NCBI GenBank assembly: GCA_937941745.1
Contig: CALDGV010000813.1
Span: forward strand, 1 to 7,137
DNA: 7,137 nt
DNA from: an uncultured Prosthecobacter sp.
GTDB taxonomy: Bacteria; Verrucomicrobiota; Verrucomicrobiia; Verrucomicrobiales; Verrucomicrobiaceae
Reading direction: 5' to 3'
Below the pieces are notes generated by a model that searched no databases, was not told the DNA's origin, and saw nothing but the letters and a program-made list of their open reading frames with translations. Shown piece by piece: positions 1 through 5,939 of the stretch. How positions within the stretch are numbered: position 1 is the stretch's first letter; each line of letters opens with the position of its first letter. Position numbers and translations under genes: made by a program.

Positions 1-2
1 CC

Positions 3-3000
3 CCCGCCTACGGCACCACCTTTGAGACGCCGGGCGTGGCGGCGGCGCTCTCCATCTACAATGGTCTGGCCTATGTGGCGGATGAAAATGCAGGGCTGCA
101 GGTGGTGAGCTACCTGGCCTTTGACAGCCAGGGGCAGGCGCCAGGCATCGAGGTGGATGCCAGCTTCGACTTCGATGAGGGCACGCAGAGCGGGGTGATC
201 GAATCCGGCAAGCGGGGCCGCCTTTCCGCCAGCGTGAGTGATGACGTGCAGGTGAAGAACGTGGAGTTCTACCTTGATGGCGTGCTGGCGCAGGTGGATG
301 GCAACTATCCCTTCGAGTTCAACTTCACCGCGCCGATCCGCGTGGCACCCACGAAGACCAGCTTCACCCTGCGGGCCAGGGCCACGGACACGGGCGGCAA
401 CAGCACGCAGACCCCGCTTTACACGATCGAACTTGTTCCGGACATCTTCCCGCCGGTGGTGAACCGCGTCTCACCACGCAGCATTGGCGGCAACATGCGC
501 ACCGTAATCGGAGTCTTCAATGAGGCGCTCAATGAGGCCACCTGCACGCCGGCGAACTTCACCCTCACCTTTGCCGGACCGGACGGTGTGCTGGGGAATG
601 GTGACGATGTGCCGGTGACTCCATCGCGGGTCTATTACCGTGAGGACATCCTGGCGGCGGCCCTGGAGGTGGCGGACATCCTGGCGAACGGCAAATACCG
701 TGCCGTGCTGGGCACCGGGCTGCAGGATGTGGCTGGAAACGCCCTGGCCTCGGCCTACACCTGGGACTTCACCGTGGACAACAGCCAGGCCGTCTGGACC
801 GGGCCGCAGACCGGGGTGCATCTGTGGAGCAATGCCGCGAACTGGAGCACGGGCGAGGTGCCCGGACCTGGCAGCAAGGTCATCATCAGCGGTGATCCAG
901 GCCTGAAGATCAACCTGAATGGCAGCACCCTGGTGAACACGACCCTTCAGCTGGATGGCGGTGCTTCCCTCGTCGTTCAGCCTGTGATTGGCCTCTATGA
1001 CTATTCTGCCAGTCTTCGCGGGGTGACCCTGAAAGGTGGTGACCTCGTGGTGCATGACAACTATTCGTTGGTGGTTCAAGATGGGCTCACGCTGCAGGAC
1101 AGCCGCATCATCGTGGGCACCGGCATGGGCACGGCCTACATCCATGCCAGCGGCAGCATCGGCGGCACGGGTGAGGTGATCCTCTCCAATGGCGGCGGCT
1201 ATGACTACCTCTACACCTACAGCGGTCCGCTGACCATCGGGGCTGATGTGTTGATCAAATGCCGTGGCCGCGGGTTCATTTCGGGCGGTTGGGAGAACCT
1301 GATCACGACGCAGGGAGATGTGGTGGTCGAGGGCAGCAGTTCCTACATTCTCTCCTCTTACCATGCTGCACAGGGAAGCCTGCTGCTTGCCGAGGGAACC
1401 GCGACCCTGGGGGATGGCTGCCTGAACGAAGGCAGCATCGAGCTTTCCGGCAGCGGCATCCTGAGGGTGCAAAGCTACAGCCAGGGGGGGGACGTGCCGG
1501 TGATGACTCCAGCCCGGATCGGCACCATCAACCGCATGGGCGGCAGGGTGATCCTTTCCGGAGTCGTGGACCTGGAGGATGGCACCCTGCAACTCAACGC
1601 TACCACCGGCATCTGGGAGCTGGCGGCGTGCACGCTGCGCAATGGCACGGTGACGACCACGGGAGCGCATCCTTTGAAGGTTTCCAACACCCACTATTCA
1701 AGTACCTCCATACTTCAAGACATCCACTTGCTGGGGACCATCCAGGTCGGCGGTTCAGTGACCGATGTCGGCCCTGCCTTCCTTGAGGTGGAGGACATTG
1801 ACAACGACGGCCTCATCAAAGTGGCGGACGACTGTTCGGTGAGCCTGCGGGGCACCTTCCTGCTGGCAGAGCTGGGTTCGTATCAATTCACCGGCACTGG
1901 CAGGGCCCTCATCCTGGGGGTGATCAACAACACCGGGCTGACCTTGAACCCCAACGCCCTGCCCACGGGATTCACGCTGAACTATGGGGGCACCATCCGC
2001 GGCGGCACGCTGACCGGGCCGGGTGCCAGTGATCCGATAGTCATGCCCGCGAGTGCCTCCTGGCGGCTGGATGGCGTCACCCTGGCGCGAGATCTTACCA
2101 TGGAGAGCTACTGCCAGCTTTATGTCATCAACGGGCTGACCCTGGACAACGCCGACATCTTTGTCGATGCCACGGATGCTTCCAGGGTGGTCAACATCAC
2201 CTTTTTGGGCACACAGGCCCTGTCTGGCAACGGTTCCCTGGATTTCAACCGCCCGGGCTCCTCGGCCTATGTCGCAGTGCAGCTCCAGGCCTATTATGAC
2301 GAGGCTCCACCCTACGCCGCCGGGCATCTGACCGTTGGCTCCGGAGTGACCATCAACCTCGGGGACAACAACACGATCTCGGCCTATGGCGGCCAGTTGA
2401 CCAACAACGGCACCATCCAGGTGGCCAAGGCCGGCAGCACCACCACCATCTATGGCGGCTTTGAGAACGCCGGCACGCTCTCGGTCTCCAATGGCACCTG
2501 TGATCTGCAGGCCCACACGGACACCAGCTACTGGAGCAACACGGGAACCCTCCAGCTCTCCGGCACCGGCACGCTGGATCTGTCGGGTAACTTCACGTTG
2601 GCGCGATTGGGCACCCTGAACCGCACTGGTGGCACTCTGCGCATCAAGGGCACCTTGGAACTGGGGGCGATGGAGACGCTGGCCCTGAATGCCAGCACCG
2701 GCTCCTGGGAGCTGGCAGGAGGTTCCTACTACTATCCGGGCAAGATCAAGGGTGGCACGGTGACCACGGCGGATGGCGCCGTGCTGCTGACGAAGGGAAT
2801 CGGCATTTATGGCAGCCTGGATGGCACGCGCCTCCTGGGCACGGCGCAGGTCATCACAGGAGGATCCCTGATGCTGGAGGGCGCATGGAGCAATGAGGGC
2901 GTGATCCAGGCCACGGATGCCGCCGTCTATGCCGGTGGTGAGTTCACCCTGGCGGAACTGGGCGTCATCAACCGCACAAACAGCCCCCTCTACCTCAACG

Positions 3001-3566
3001 GCACCCTCGACAACACGGGCTCGACCCTGGTCTTGGACAGCACGGTGCTGACCCTTTACCATTCGGCGGCGATCAAGGGCGGCACGGTGACCGCCAACGC
3101 ACCCTTCACGACGCCCGCCGTGTCCTTGATCCTGAATGGTGTCACACTCACCGGGGAGATCACCCTTCCTGTGGGAGCATCACTGGCGCTCTACGATGGC
3201 CTGACCATCAGCAGCGCGAGCAAGCTCATCCTCAGCTGCAGCCTTGTGAACGTTTTCGGCACCCAGACCATCCAGGGGCCGGGGCAGCTCGTGTTTGAGG
3301 GCGGCGTCAATTATCCGATCGCTGTGTATCTGAACCATGTGGATCCCAACAACTACTTGCTGCTCACCCATCTGACGCTGGGGAACCAGCTCACCGTCGT
3401 GGGGCGGAACGACGCTTATCTCTACCCCTGGAACACGGGCTTCAGCATCATCAACCAGGGCATCATCCGCGCCGAGGTGAACGGGCGGATCATCCGCATT
3501 CAGAACCCCTTCACCAACCAGGGCCAGCTCCAGGAGCTCAACGGCGGAACCATCGTCATCCAGTGA
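3..3566 (+). CDS. Large secreted beta-solenoid repeat protein, 5'-partial
   Basis: I do not recognise a named gene. The visible part is 1187 residues, and the frame is open to the window edge. The first possible start, GTG at 36, falls inside an LVIVD-type repeat that begins before it (TFETPGVAAALSIYNG, then AYVADENAGLQVV), so it is an internal valine and the real start is upstream. Numbering from that valine as residue 1, the order is: LVIVD repeat to about 26; Ig-like domain about 55-134 (VKNVEFYLDG, ending in RARATDTGGN); SbsA-like Ig domain about 138-248 (FPPVVNRVSP, GLQDVAGNAL); a WSNAANW motif at 264-270; then Gly/Thr/Asn-rich short-strand repeats to the stop, typical of a right-handed beta-helix. 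These architectures are usually exported surface or matrix proteins; adhesion or carbohydrate binding is possible but unproven. No C-terminal anchor is visible (no LPXTG, PEP-CTERM, autotransporter barrel or dockerin). The TGA at 3564-3566 overlaps the next gene's ribosome-binding site. Codon use looks less biased to third-position C than in the two downstream genes. Confidence 0.85.
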   Translation, partial: PAYGTTFETPGVAAALSIYNGLAYVADENAGLQVVSYLAFDSQGQAPGIEVDASFDFDEGTQSGVIESGKRGRLSASVSDDVQVKNVEFYLDGVLAQVDGNYPFEFNFTAPIRVAPTKTSFTLRARATDTGGNSTQTPLYTIELVPDIFPPVVNRVSPRSIGGNMRTVIGVFNEALNEATCTPANFTLTFAGPDGVLGNGDDVPVTPSRVYYREDILAAALEVADILANGKYRAVLGTGLQDVAGNALASAYTWDFTVDNSQAVWTGPQTGVHLWSNAANWSTGEVPGPGSKVIISGDPGLKINLNGSTLVNTTLQLDGGASLVVQPVIGLYDYSASLRGVTLKGGDLVVHDNYSLVVQDGLTLQDSRIIVGTGMGTAYIHASGSIGGTGEVILSNGGGYDYLYTYSGPLTIGADVLIKCRGRGFISGGWENLITTQGDVVVEGSSSYILSSYHAAQGSLLLAEGTATLGDGCLNEGSIELSGSGILRVQSYSQGGDVPVMTPARIGTINRMGGRVILSGVVDLEDGTLQLNATTGIWELAACTLRNGTVTTTGAHPLKVSNTHYSSTSILQDIHLLGTIQVGGSVTDVGPAFLEVEDIDNDGLIKVADDCSVSLRGTFLLAELGSYQFTGTGRALILGVINNTGLTLNPNALPTGFTLNYGGTIRGGTLTGPGASDPIVMPASASWRLDGVTLARDLTMESYCQLYVINGLTLDNADIFVDATDASRVVNITFLGTQALSGNGSLDFNRPGSSAYVAVQLQAYYDEAPPYAAGHLTVGSGVTINLGDNNTISAYGGQLTNNGTIQVAKAGSTTTIYGGFENAGTLSVSNGTCDLQAHTDTSYWSNTGTLQLSGTGTLDLSGNFTLARLGTLNRTGGTLRIKGTLELGAMETLALNASTGSWELAGGSYYYPGKIKGGTVTTADGAVLLTKGIGIYGSLDGTRLLGTAQVITGGSLMLEGAWSNEGVIQATDAAVYAGGEFTLAELGVINRTNSPLYLNGTLDNTGSTLVLDSTVLTLYHSAAIKGGTVTANAPFTTPAVSLILNGVTLTGEITLPVGASLALYDGLTISSASKLILSCSLVNVFGTQTIQGPGQLVFEGGVNYPIAVYLNHVDPNNYLLLTHLTLGNQLTVVGRNDAYLYPWNTGFSIINQGIIRAEVNGRIIRIQNPFTNQGQLQELNGGTIVIQ
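6..113 (+). other. LVIVD-type repeat cut by the window edge (protein domain)
   Basis: Translation from base 6 gives AYGTTFETPG, then ALSIYNGLAYVADENAGLQV. This fits the LVIVD pattern of a short strand, a TPG turn, a hydrophobic strand, (A/Y)YVAD, then GL(Q/R)V(V/I). LVIVD repeats normally occur in tandem as beta-propeller-like arrays in secreted proteins, so further copies are expected upstream. This is the last copy, because an Ig-like domain follows after a short acidic linker (FDFDEGTQSG). Family assignment is by pattern only. Confidence 0.6.
198..437 (+). other. Bacterial Ig-like domain (protein domain)
   Basis: Residues about 55-134 (GTG 36 as residue 1) show the strand pattern of the bacterial Ig-like family common in secreted proteins: a polar strand (RLSASVSDD), VKNVEFYLDG, a YPFEFNFTAP strand, then FTLRARATDTGGN and a final strand TIELVPD. 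The FYLDG and RATDTGGN signatures are the diagnostic parts. It probably acts as a spacer or binding module between the LVIVD region and the solenoid. A similar domain occurs in the neighbouring gene (VEYYVGGVKV, then AVAYDSNGQ). Confidence 0.6.
447..782 (+). other. SbsA-like Ig domain with an acidic Gly/Asp loop (protein domain)
   Basis: Residues about 138-249 begin with DIFPPVVNRVSP, continue with a strand ending in FNEALNEAT, and close with YRAVLGTGLQDVAGNAL and YTWDFTVD. This is the layout of the SbsA-like Ig domain (PPxVxxxxP, FxExL, LxDxAGN, W.F.VD). A loop at about 171-182, GPDGVLGNGDDV, is rich in Asp and Gly and resembles loops inserted at this place in planctomycete and verrucomicrobial proteins. 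Metal binding by the loop is inference. Confidence 0.6.
789..890 (+). other. WSNAANW motif at the entry to the beta-solenoid (protein motif)
   Basis: Residues 252-285 read VWTGPQTGVHLWSNAANW, then STGEVPGPGSKVII. The W-x-N-x-x-N-W-x-x-G-x-x-P-G-x-x-D/K-x-V-x-I pattern is common at the N-terminal cap of bacterial pectin-lyase-like beta-helix proteins and autotransporter passenger regions. Everything after it is repetitive short-strand sequence, so it marks the start of the solenoid. Assignment is by pattern recognition. Confidence 0.6.
1014..3563 (+). repeat. Protein super-repeat of about 355 residues, roughly 2.4 copies, third copy cut short
   Basis: Numbering from GTG 36, the same landmarks recur in the same order. 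LxGVTL: glycine at 329, 680, 1035. GLT(L/I): glycine at 350, 700, 1055. GxG(x)2(L/F): second glycine at 379, 733, 1083. (N/A)xG followed by a strand: 447, 813, 1163. NxG(S/T)(I/L)xLSGxG: 466, 837. (I/L)GT(I/L)NRxGG: 496, 859. NA(T/S)TGxWELA: tryptophan at 527, 891. GGTVT-type turn: 537, 907. LLGT: 567, 935. LAELG: 614, 976. (I)(R/K)GGT: 656, 1016. The periods are 350-371 residues. Units run about 1014-2066, 2067-3131 and 3132-3563. At DNA level the copies have diverged, so this is an old duplication kept at protein level. Each unit also contains two shorter related blocks, the NRxGG type and the LAELG type. Confidence 0.8.
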
Positions 3567-3568
3567 GG
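3565..3568 (+). promoter_or_regulatory. Ribosome-binding site for the cohesin-like protein gene
   Basis: GAGG lies 9 nt upstream of the ATG at 3578 and overlaps the TGA stop (3564-3566) of the preceding gene. Ribosomes terminating on the upstream gene would release at the site where the next initiation complex forms, which suggests translational coupling. It decides the start: ATG 3578 has this core, while the alternative GTG at 3563 has no well-placed core (nearest AGGAG ends at 3536, about 26 nt away). Confidence 0.7.
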
Positions 3569-3577
3569 TCATCGAAC

Positions 3578-5935
3578 ATGAAAGCGAACCGATACATCCT
3601 TTCCGGCATCCTGGCCGCCTCCCTGGTGGCTGGCGAAACCCTGGCCGCCACGGCCCTGGGCGTGCGCGAGCCGACCCCGCCCGGCGGCACCTCGGCGCAG
3701 GTGCCGGTCACCTTTGCCTCCGATGCCGCGGCGGTCGCCCTGCAGGCGGATGTCCTCTTTGATGAGGACCTCTACACCGTCAGTGATGCGGTCGGCGGCA
3801 CGCAGCCGGAGGGCGTGCAGGTGCAGTCGCGCCTCCTCGAGCCCGGCCGTCTGCGCGTGATCGTGTTTCACCGCAGCAGCGGGGCCCTGGGCAGCGATGT
3901 CGTCTTCATGGTGCCGCTGGAGGCGGTCTCCGGAAAGGTGGCGGACGATCCGGTGGTCATCACCAACATCCTCGTGGCAGGGCAGGGCGGGGGCACCCTC
4001 ACCAGCACCCTCCTGCCCAAGGTGCGGCTCGGCGGCCTGCGCGGCACGATGAACGGCCGCCGCGGCATCGAGTTCAGCGCCCAGGCCTCCGCCACCGACG
4101 GCACCATCAGCAAGGTGGAATACTATGTTGGCGGCGTGAAGGTGGGCGAGGGCAGCGGCCCGGGCTTCACCTTCCTCTGGATGCCTGATGCCAACGGCCC
4201 CTTCGAGGTCACTGCCGTGGCCTACGACAGCAACGGCCAGCAGTCCTCCTCGCGCAGCTTCCCGGTCATCGTCACCCATGTCGGCACCTACGCCGGCACC
4301 GTGCTGGGCAGCTACTTCGGCCTCGTGCGCGGCCCCCAGTTCAGCTTCGCCAATGATGGTTATGTCACCATGACCAGCACCACCACCGGCAGCTACACCC
4401 TCAAGCTGCTCATCGGCGGCAAGACCTGGTCCGCCTCCGGCAAGTTCGACGCCAATGGCAACGCCACCGCCAAAATCGTGCGCGGCAAGGGCATCAAGGA
4501 CCTCACCATCGTGCTCGCCCACTCCAGCACGCCGCCGGTGGACCAGATCCATGGCCGCGTGGCCGATGGCACCTTTGCCGACGGCAAGTTCACCGGCCAC
4601 ACCTTCGAGACCGAGTTCACCGTGGACCGCGTGGTCTGGAAGCTGAAGACCCGCGAGGCTCCGCAGCACGGCTCTTACACCATGCTGATGCCCGCCCATG
4701 ACGACGCCGCCACGCAGAAGGCCCCGCTGGGCACCAGCTTCGGCACCGTCACCATCGGCAAGGATGGCAGTGCCAAGCTCGTCGGCACCCTCGCCGATGG
4801 CAGCCCCGGCTTCACCACCTCCAGCTTCCTTTCCAAGGACGGCCTCTGGCCCCTCTACGCCTCCCTCTATGCCAACACCGGCGTCCTCCTCGGCACACTG
4901 GCCTTCGCCGACCTGGAGGACATCAGCGACTTCGACGGGCCCCTCACCTGGTTCAAGCCCGCCAACAGCAAAGCGGCCGCCTTCAAGGACGCCTTTCTCA
5001 CCGAGGTGGACGGCCTTGGCTCCCGCTTCACCAAGCCCGCCCTCAACACCCGCCTGTTCCCCCTGGCCAACCTGGGCGGCAACAGCCTCCTCCACCTCAC
5101 CCAGGGCGGCCTTCTCACCGACCTCGCCCGCCTCACCACTCTCAGCGCCGCCAACAAGGCCGTGATCCCCCTGCAGGATGCCGATGCCGCCGCGCTCACC
5201 CCGGTGCCCACCACCGGCCTGCTCTCCGGCGCCTTCCTCCATCCCCAGCTCCAGAAGTCCGTGAAGTTCAGCGGCGTCGTCTTCCAGAAGCAGGACCTCG
5301 CCGCCGGCTTCTTCCCCGGCGGCCCGCTGGGGGGCGACATGCGCTTCGCCGCCAATCCCGCCCTGCCTCCCGTGGCGGGCGATGCAGGCCCCATCGGCAC
5401 CAATCCCCTCCCGGTGGTGAAAATCACCTCCCCCGCCGTGAACAGCACCCTCAAGAGCGTCACGGGCGGGATCGTGCAGGTCAAAGGCACCGCCAGCGAC
5501 AAGCAGGGCATCGCCAGCGTGCAGGTGCAGGTGCTCCACAATGGGGTGCTCAGCCCTGCCGCCGCCGCCACCGGCACCCTGAACTGGACCTTCGATGTCC
5601 CCATCGCCGCCAACGACGGCGGCCTCTACACCCTCCTGGTCAAGGCCGTGGACTCCTCACCTGCGGCGGATGAGTCCGAAGTGCTCACCCACAGCTTCTG
5701 GACGCCCTTCAAGAGCGCCCTCACCGTGGCCGTGAACGACCCCGCGAAGGGCTCCGTCAGCACCGGCTACCTCGGCACCACCCAGCGCGATGTCGGCAAG
5801 CTGCTCACCCTCACCGCCACGCCCAAGCCCAAGAAGAAGTTCCTCGGCTGGACCGGCAGCCTCGTCTCCTCCTCCCCGAAGATCACCGTGCTCATGAAGC
5901 CCGGCACCACCCTCACCGCCAACTTCGGAGACTGA
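3578..5935 (+). CDS. Exported multidomain protein: cohesin-like, Ig-like, beta modules, InlB-type repeat
   Basis: 785 residues from ATG 3578. I do not recognise a named gene. MKANRY followed by the hydrophobic stretch ILSGILAASLVAG and a small-residue site near TLA|A (residues 23-24) is a signal peptide. A GTG at 3563 would add five residues (MRSSN) ahead of it and lacks a ribosome-binding site. Domains: cohesin-like about 28-145; Ig-like about 146-233 (SKVEYYVGGVKVGEG, FEVTAVAYDSNG); a beta-rich tripartite region about 236-582; Ig-like about 609-703 (PVVKITSPAVNSTLKS, GTASDKQGIASVQV); InlB-type repeat 714-783. No catalytic motif, transmembrane anchor, LPXTG, PEP-CTERM or dockerin is visible. 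It starts 11 nt after the solenoid gene and ends 4 nt before the haloperoxidase gene, so it is co-transcribed with both. The layout suggests an extracellular or envelope scaffold or binding protein. That role is inference; the domain calls are by pattern. Confidence 0.88.
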   Translation: MKANRYILSGILAASLVAGETLAATALGVREPTPPGGTSAQVPVTFASDAAAVALQADVLFDEDLYTVSDAVGGTQPEGVQVQSRLLEPGRLRVIVFHRSSGALGSDVVFMVPLEAVSGKVADDPVVITNILVAGQGGGTLTSTLLPKVRLGGLRGTMNGRRGIEFSAQASATDGTISKVEYYVGGVKVGEGSGPGFTFLWMPDANGPFEVTAVAYDSNGQQSSSRSFPVIVTHVGTYAGTVLGSYFGLVRGPQFSFANDGYVTMTSTTTGSYTLKLLIGGKTWSASGKFDANGNATAKIVRGKGIKDLTIVLAHSSTPPVDQIHGRVADGTFADGKFTGHTFETEFTVDRVVWKLKTREAPQHGSYTMLMPAHDDAATQKAPLGTSFGTVTIGKDGSAKLVGTLADGSPGFTTSSFLSKDGLWPLYASLYANTGVLLGTLAFADLEDISDFDGPLTWFKPANSKAAAFKDAFLTEVDGLGSRFTKPALNTRLFPLANLGGNSLLHLTQGGLLTDLARLTTLSAANKAVIPLQDADAAALTPVPTTGLLSGAFLHPQLQKSVKFSGVVFQKQDLAAGFFPGGPLGGDMRFAANPALPPVAGDAGPIGTNPLPVVKITSPAVNSTLKSVTGGIVQVKGTASDKQGIASVQVQVLHNGVLSPAAAATGTLNWTFDVPIAANDGGLYTLLVKAVDSSPAADESEVLTHSFWTPFKSALTVAVNDPAKGSVSTGYLGTTQRDVGKLLTLTATPKPKKKFLGWTGSLVSSSPKITVLMKPGTTLTANFGD
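3659..4012 (+). other. Cohesin-like beta-sandwich (protein domain)
   Basis: Residues about 28-145 of the second gene show the cohesin/carbohydrate-binding-like order: a Pro/Gly-rich turn then a strand (GGTSAQVPVTF), a strand with an acidic turn (LQADVLFDEDLYTV), a strand on RLRVIVFHRSSG, then SDVVFMVPLEAV and a closing strand DPVVITNILVAG. This matches the cohesin pattern of GxxxxVPVxF, then (F/L)xxxxxYDxxxL, then ..RVxxxxxxG.., then (L)xxIxFxV. No dockerin is visible in the window, so a cellulosome-type role is not implied; in this kind of bacterium the fold is often a generic module. Confidence 0.5.
4283..5323 (+). other. Tripartite beta-rich region with Gx(Y/L)xG starts (protein region)
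   Basis: Residues about 236-582 of the second gene hold three related segments. The first starts GTYAGTVLGS and contains GSYTLKLLIGGKTWSASGKF. The second starts GSYTMLMPAHDD and contains FGTVTIGKDGSAKLVGTLAD, then LWPLYASLYANTGVLLGTLAF. The third starts GLLSGAFLHP and contains VKFSGVVFQKQDLAAGFF. Each has a Gly-x-Tyr/Leu opening, a G(x)VT(I/M) strand and a hydrophobic closing strand. I recall similar modules from large secreted verrucomicrobial proteins, usually between Ig-like domains; the function is unknown to me. There is no active-site signature. Confidence 0.5.
5717..5926 (+). other. Divergent InlB B-type repeat at the C-terminus (protein domain)
   Basis: Residues 714-783 read ALTVAVNDPAKGSVSTGYLG, then GKLLTLTATPKPKKKFLGW, TGSLVSSSPKITVLM and TLTANF. 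This is the standard layout of the divergent InlB B-repeat (beta-grasp-like) domain: LTV..N...G.V, then L.ATP..G..F.GW.G, then ..T..M.....(L/V)TANF. It ends two residues before the stop. In secreted bacterial proteins it commonly sits at or near the C-terminus and is thought to act as a structural or attachment module. Confidence 0.8.
5927..5930 (+). promoter_or_regulatory. Ribosome-binding site for the haloperoxidase gene
   Basis: GGAG lies 9 nt upstream of ATG 5940, inside the last codons of the preceding gene (stop TGA 5933-5935). The spacing is the same as at the other junction (GAGG, 9 nt, ATG 3578). The match in spacing, with only 4 nt between the genes, supports both start choices and suggests coupled translation. 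Confidence 0.65.
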
Positions 5936-5939
5936 GCCA

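Noticed and set aside
471..3062. Minus-strand open frames (407 and 435 codons) over the solenoid gene
   Set aside because: The plus-strand frame carries recognisable domains and a periodic protein repeat. The antisense frames have no domain signature and no good ribosome-binding site that I could see.
1014..3563. CRISPR array or DNA tandem repeat
   Set aside because: The recurring units are conserved as protein only; DNA copies are diverged (short matches such as GGCACGGTGAC recur), lengths vary, and there are no identical direct repeats with spacers.
3441..3566. C-terminal sorting signal or autotransporter barrel on the solenoid protein
   Set aside because: The last residues (FTNQGQLQELNGGTIVIQ) are ordinary solenoid repeat. 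There is no hydrophobic helix, LPXTG, PEP motif, basic tail or terminal aromatic typical of an outer-membrane barrel.
3563..3577. GTG 3563 as the start of the second gene
   Set aside because: No well-placed Shine-Dalgarno core, whereas ATG 3578 has GAGG at 9 nt and opens directly into a normal signal peptide (MKANRY, then a hydrophobic core).
3569..5539. Long open frame of 656 codons on the minus strand
   Set aside because: It lies wholly antisense to the second gene. Its product is a low-complexity Gly/Ala/Glu/His mixture with no domain, as expected from the complement of GC-rich coding sequence with biased third positions.
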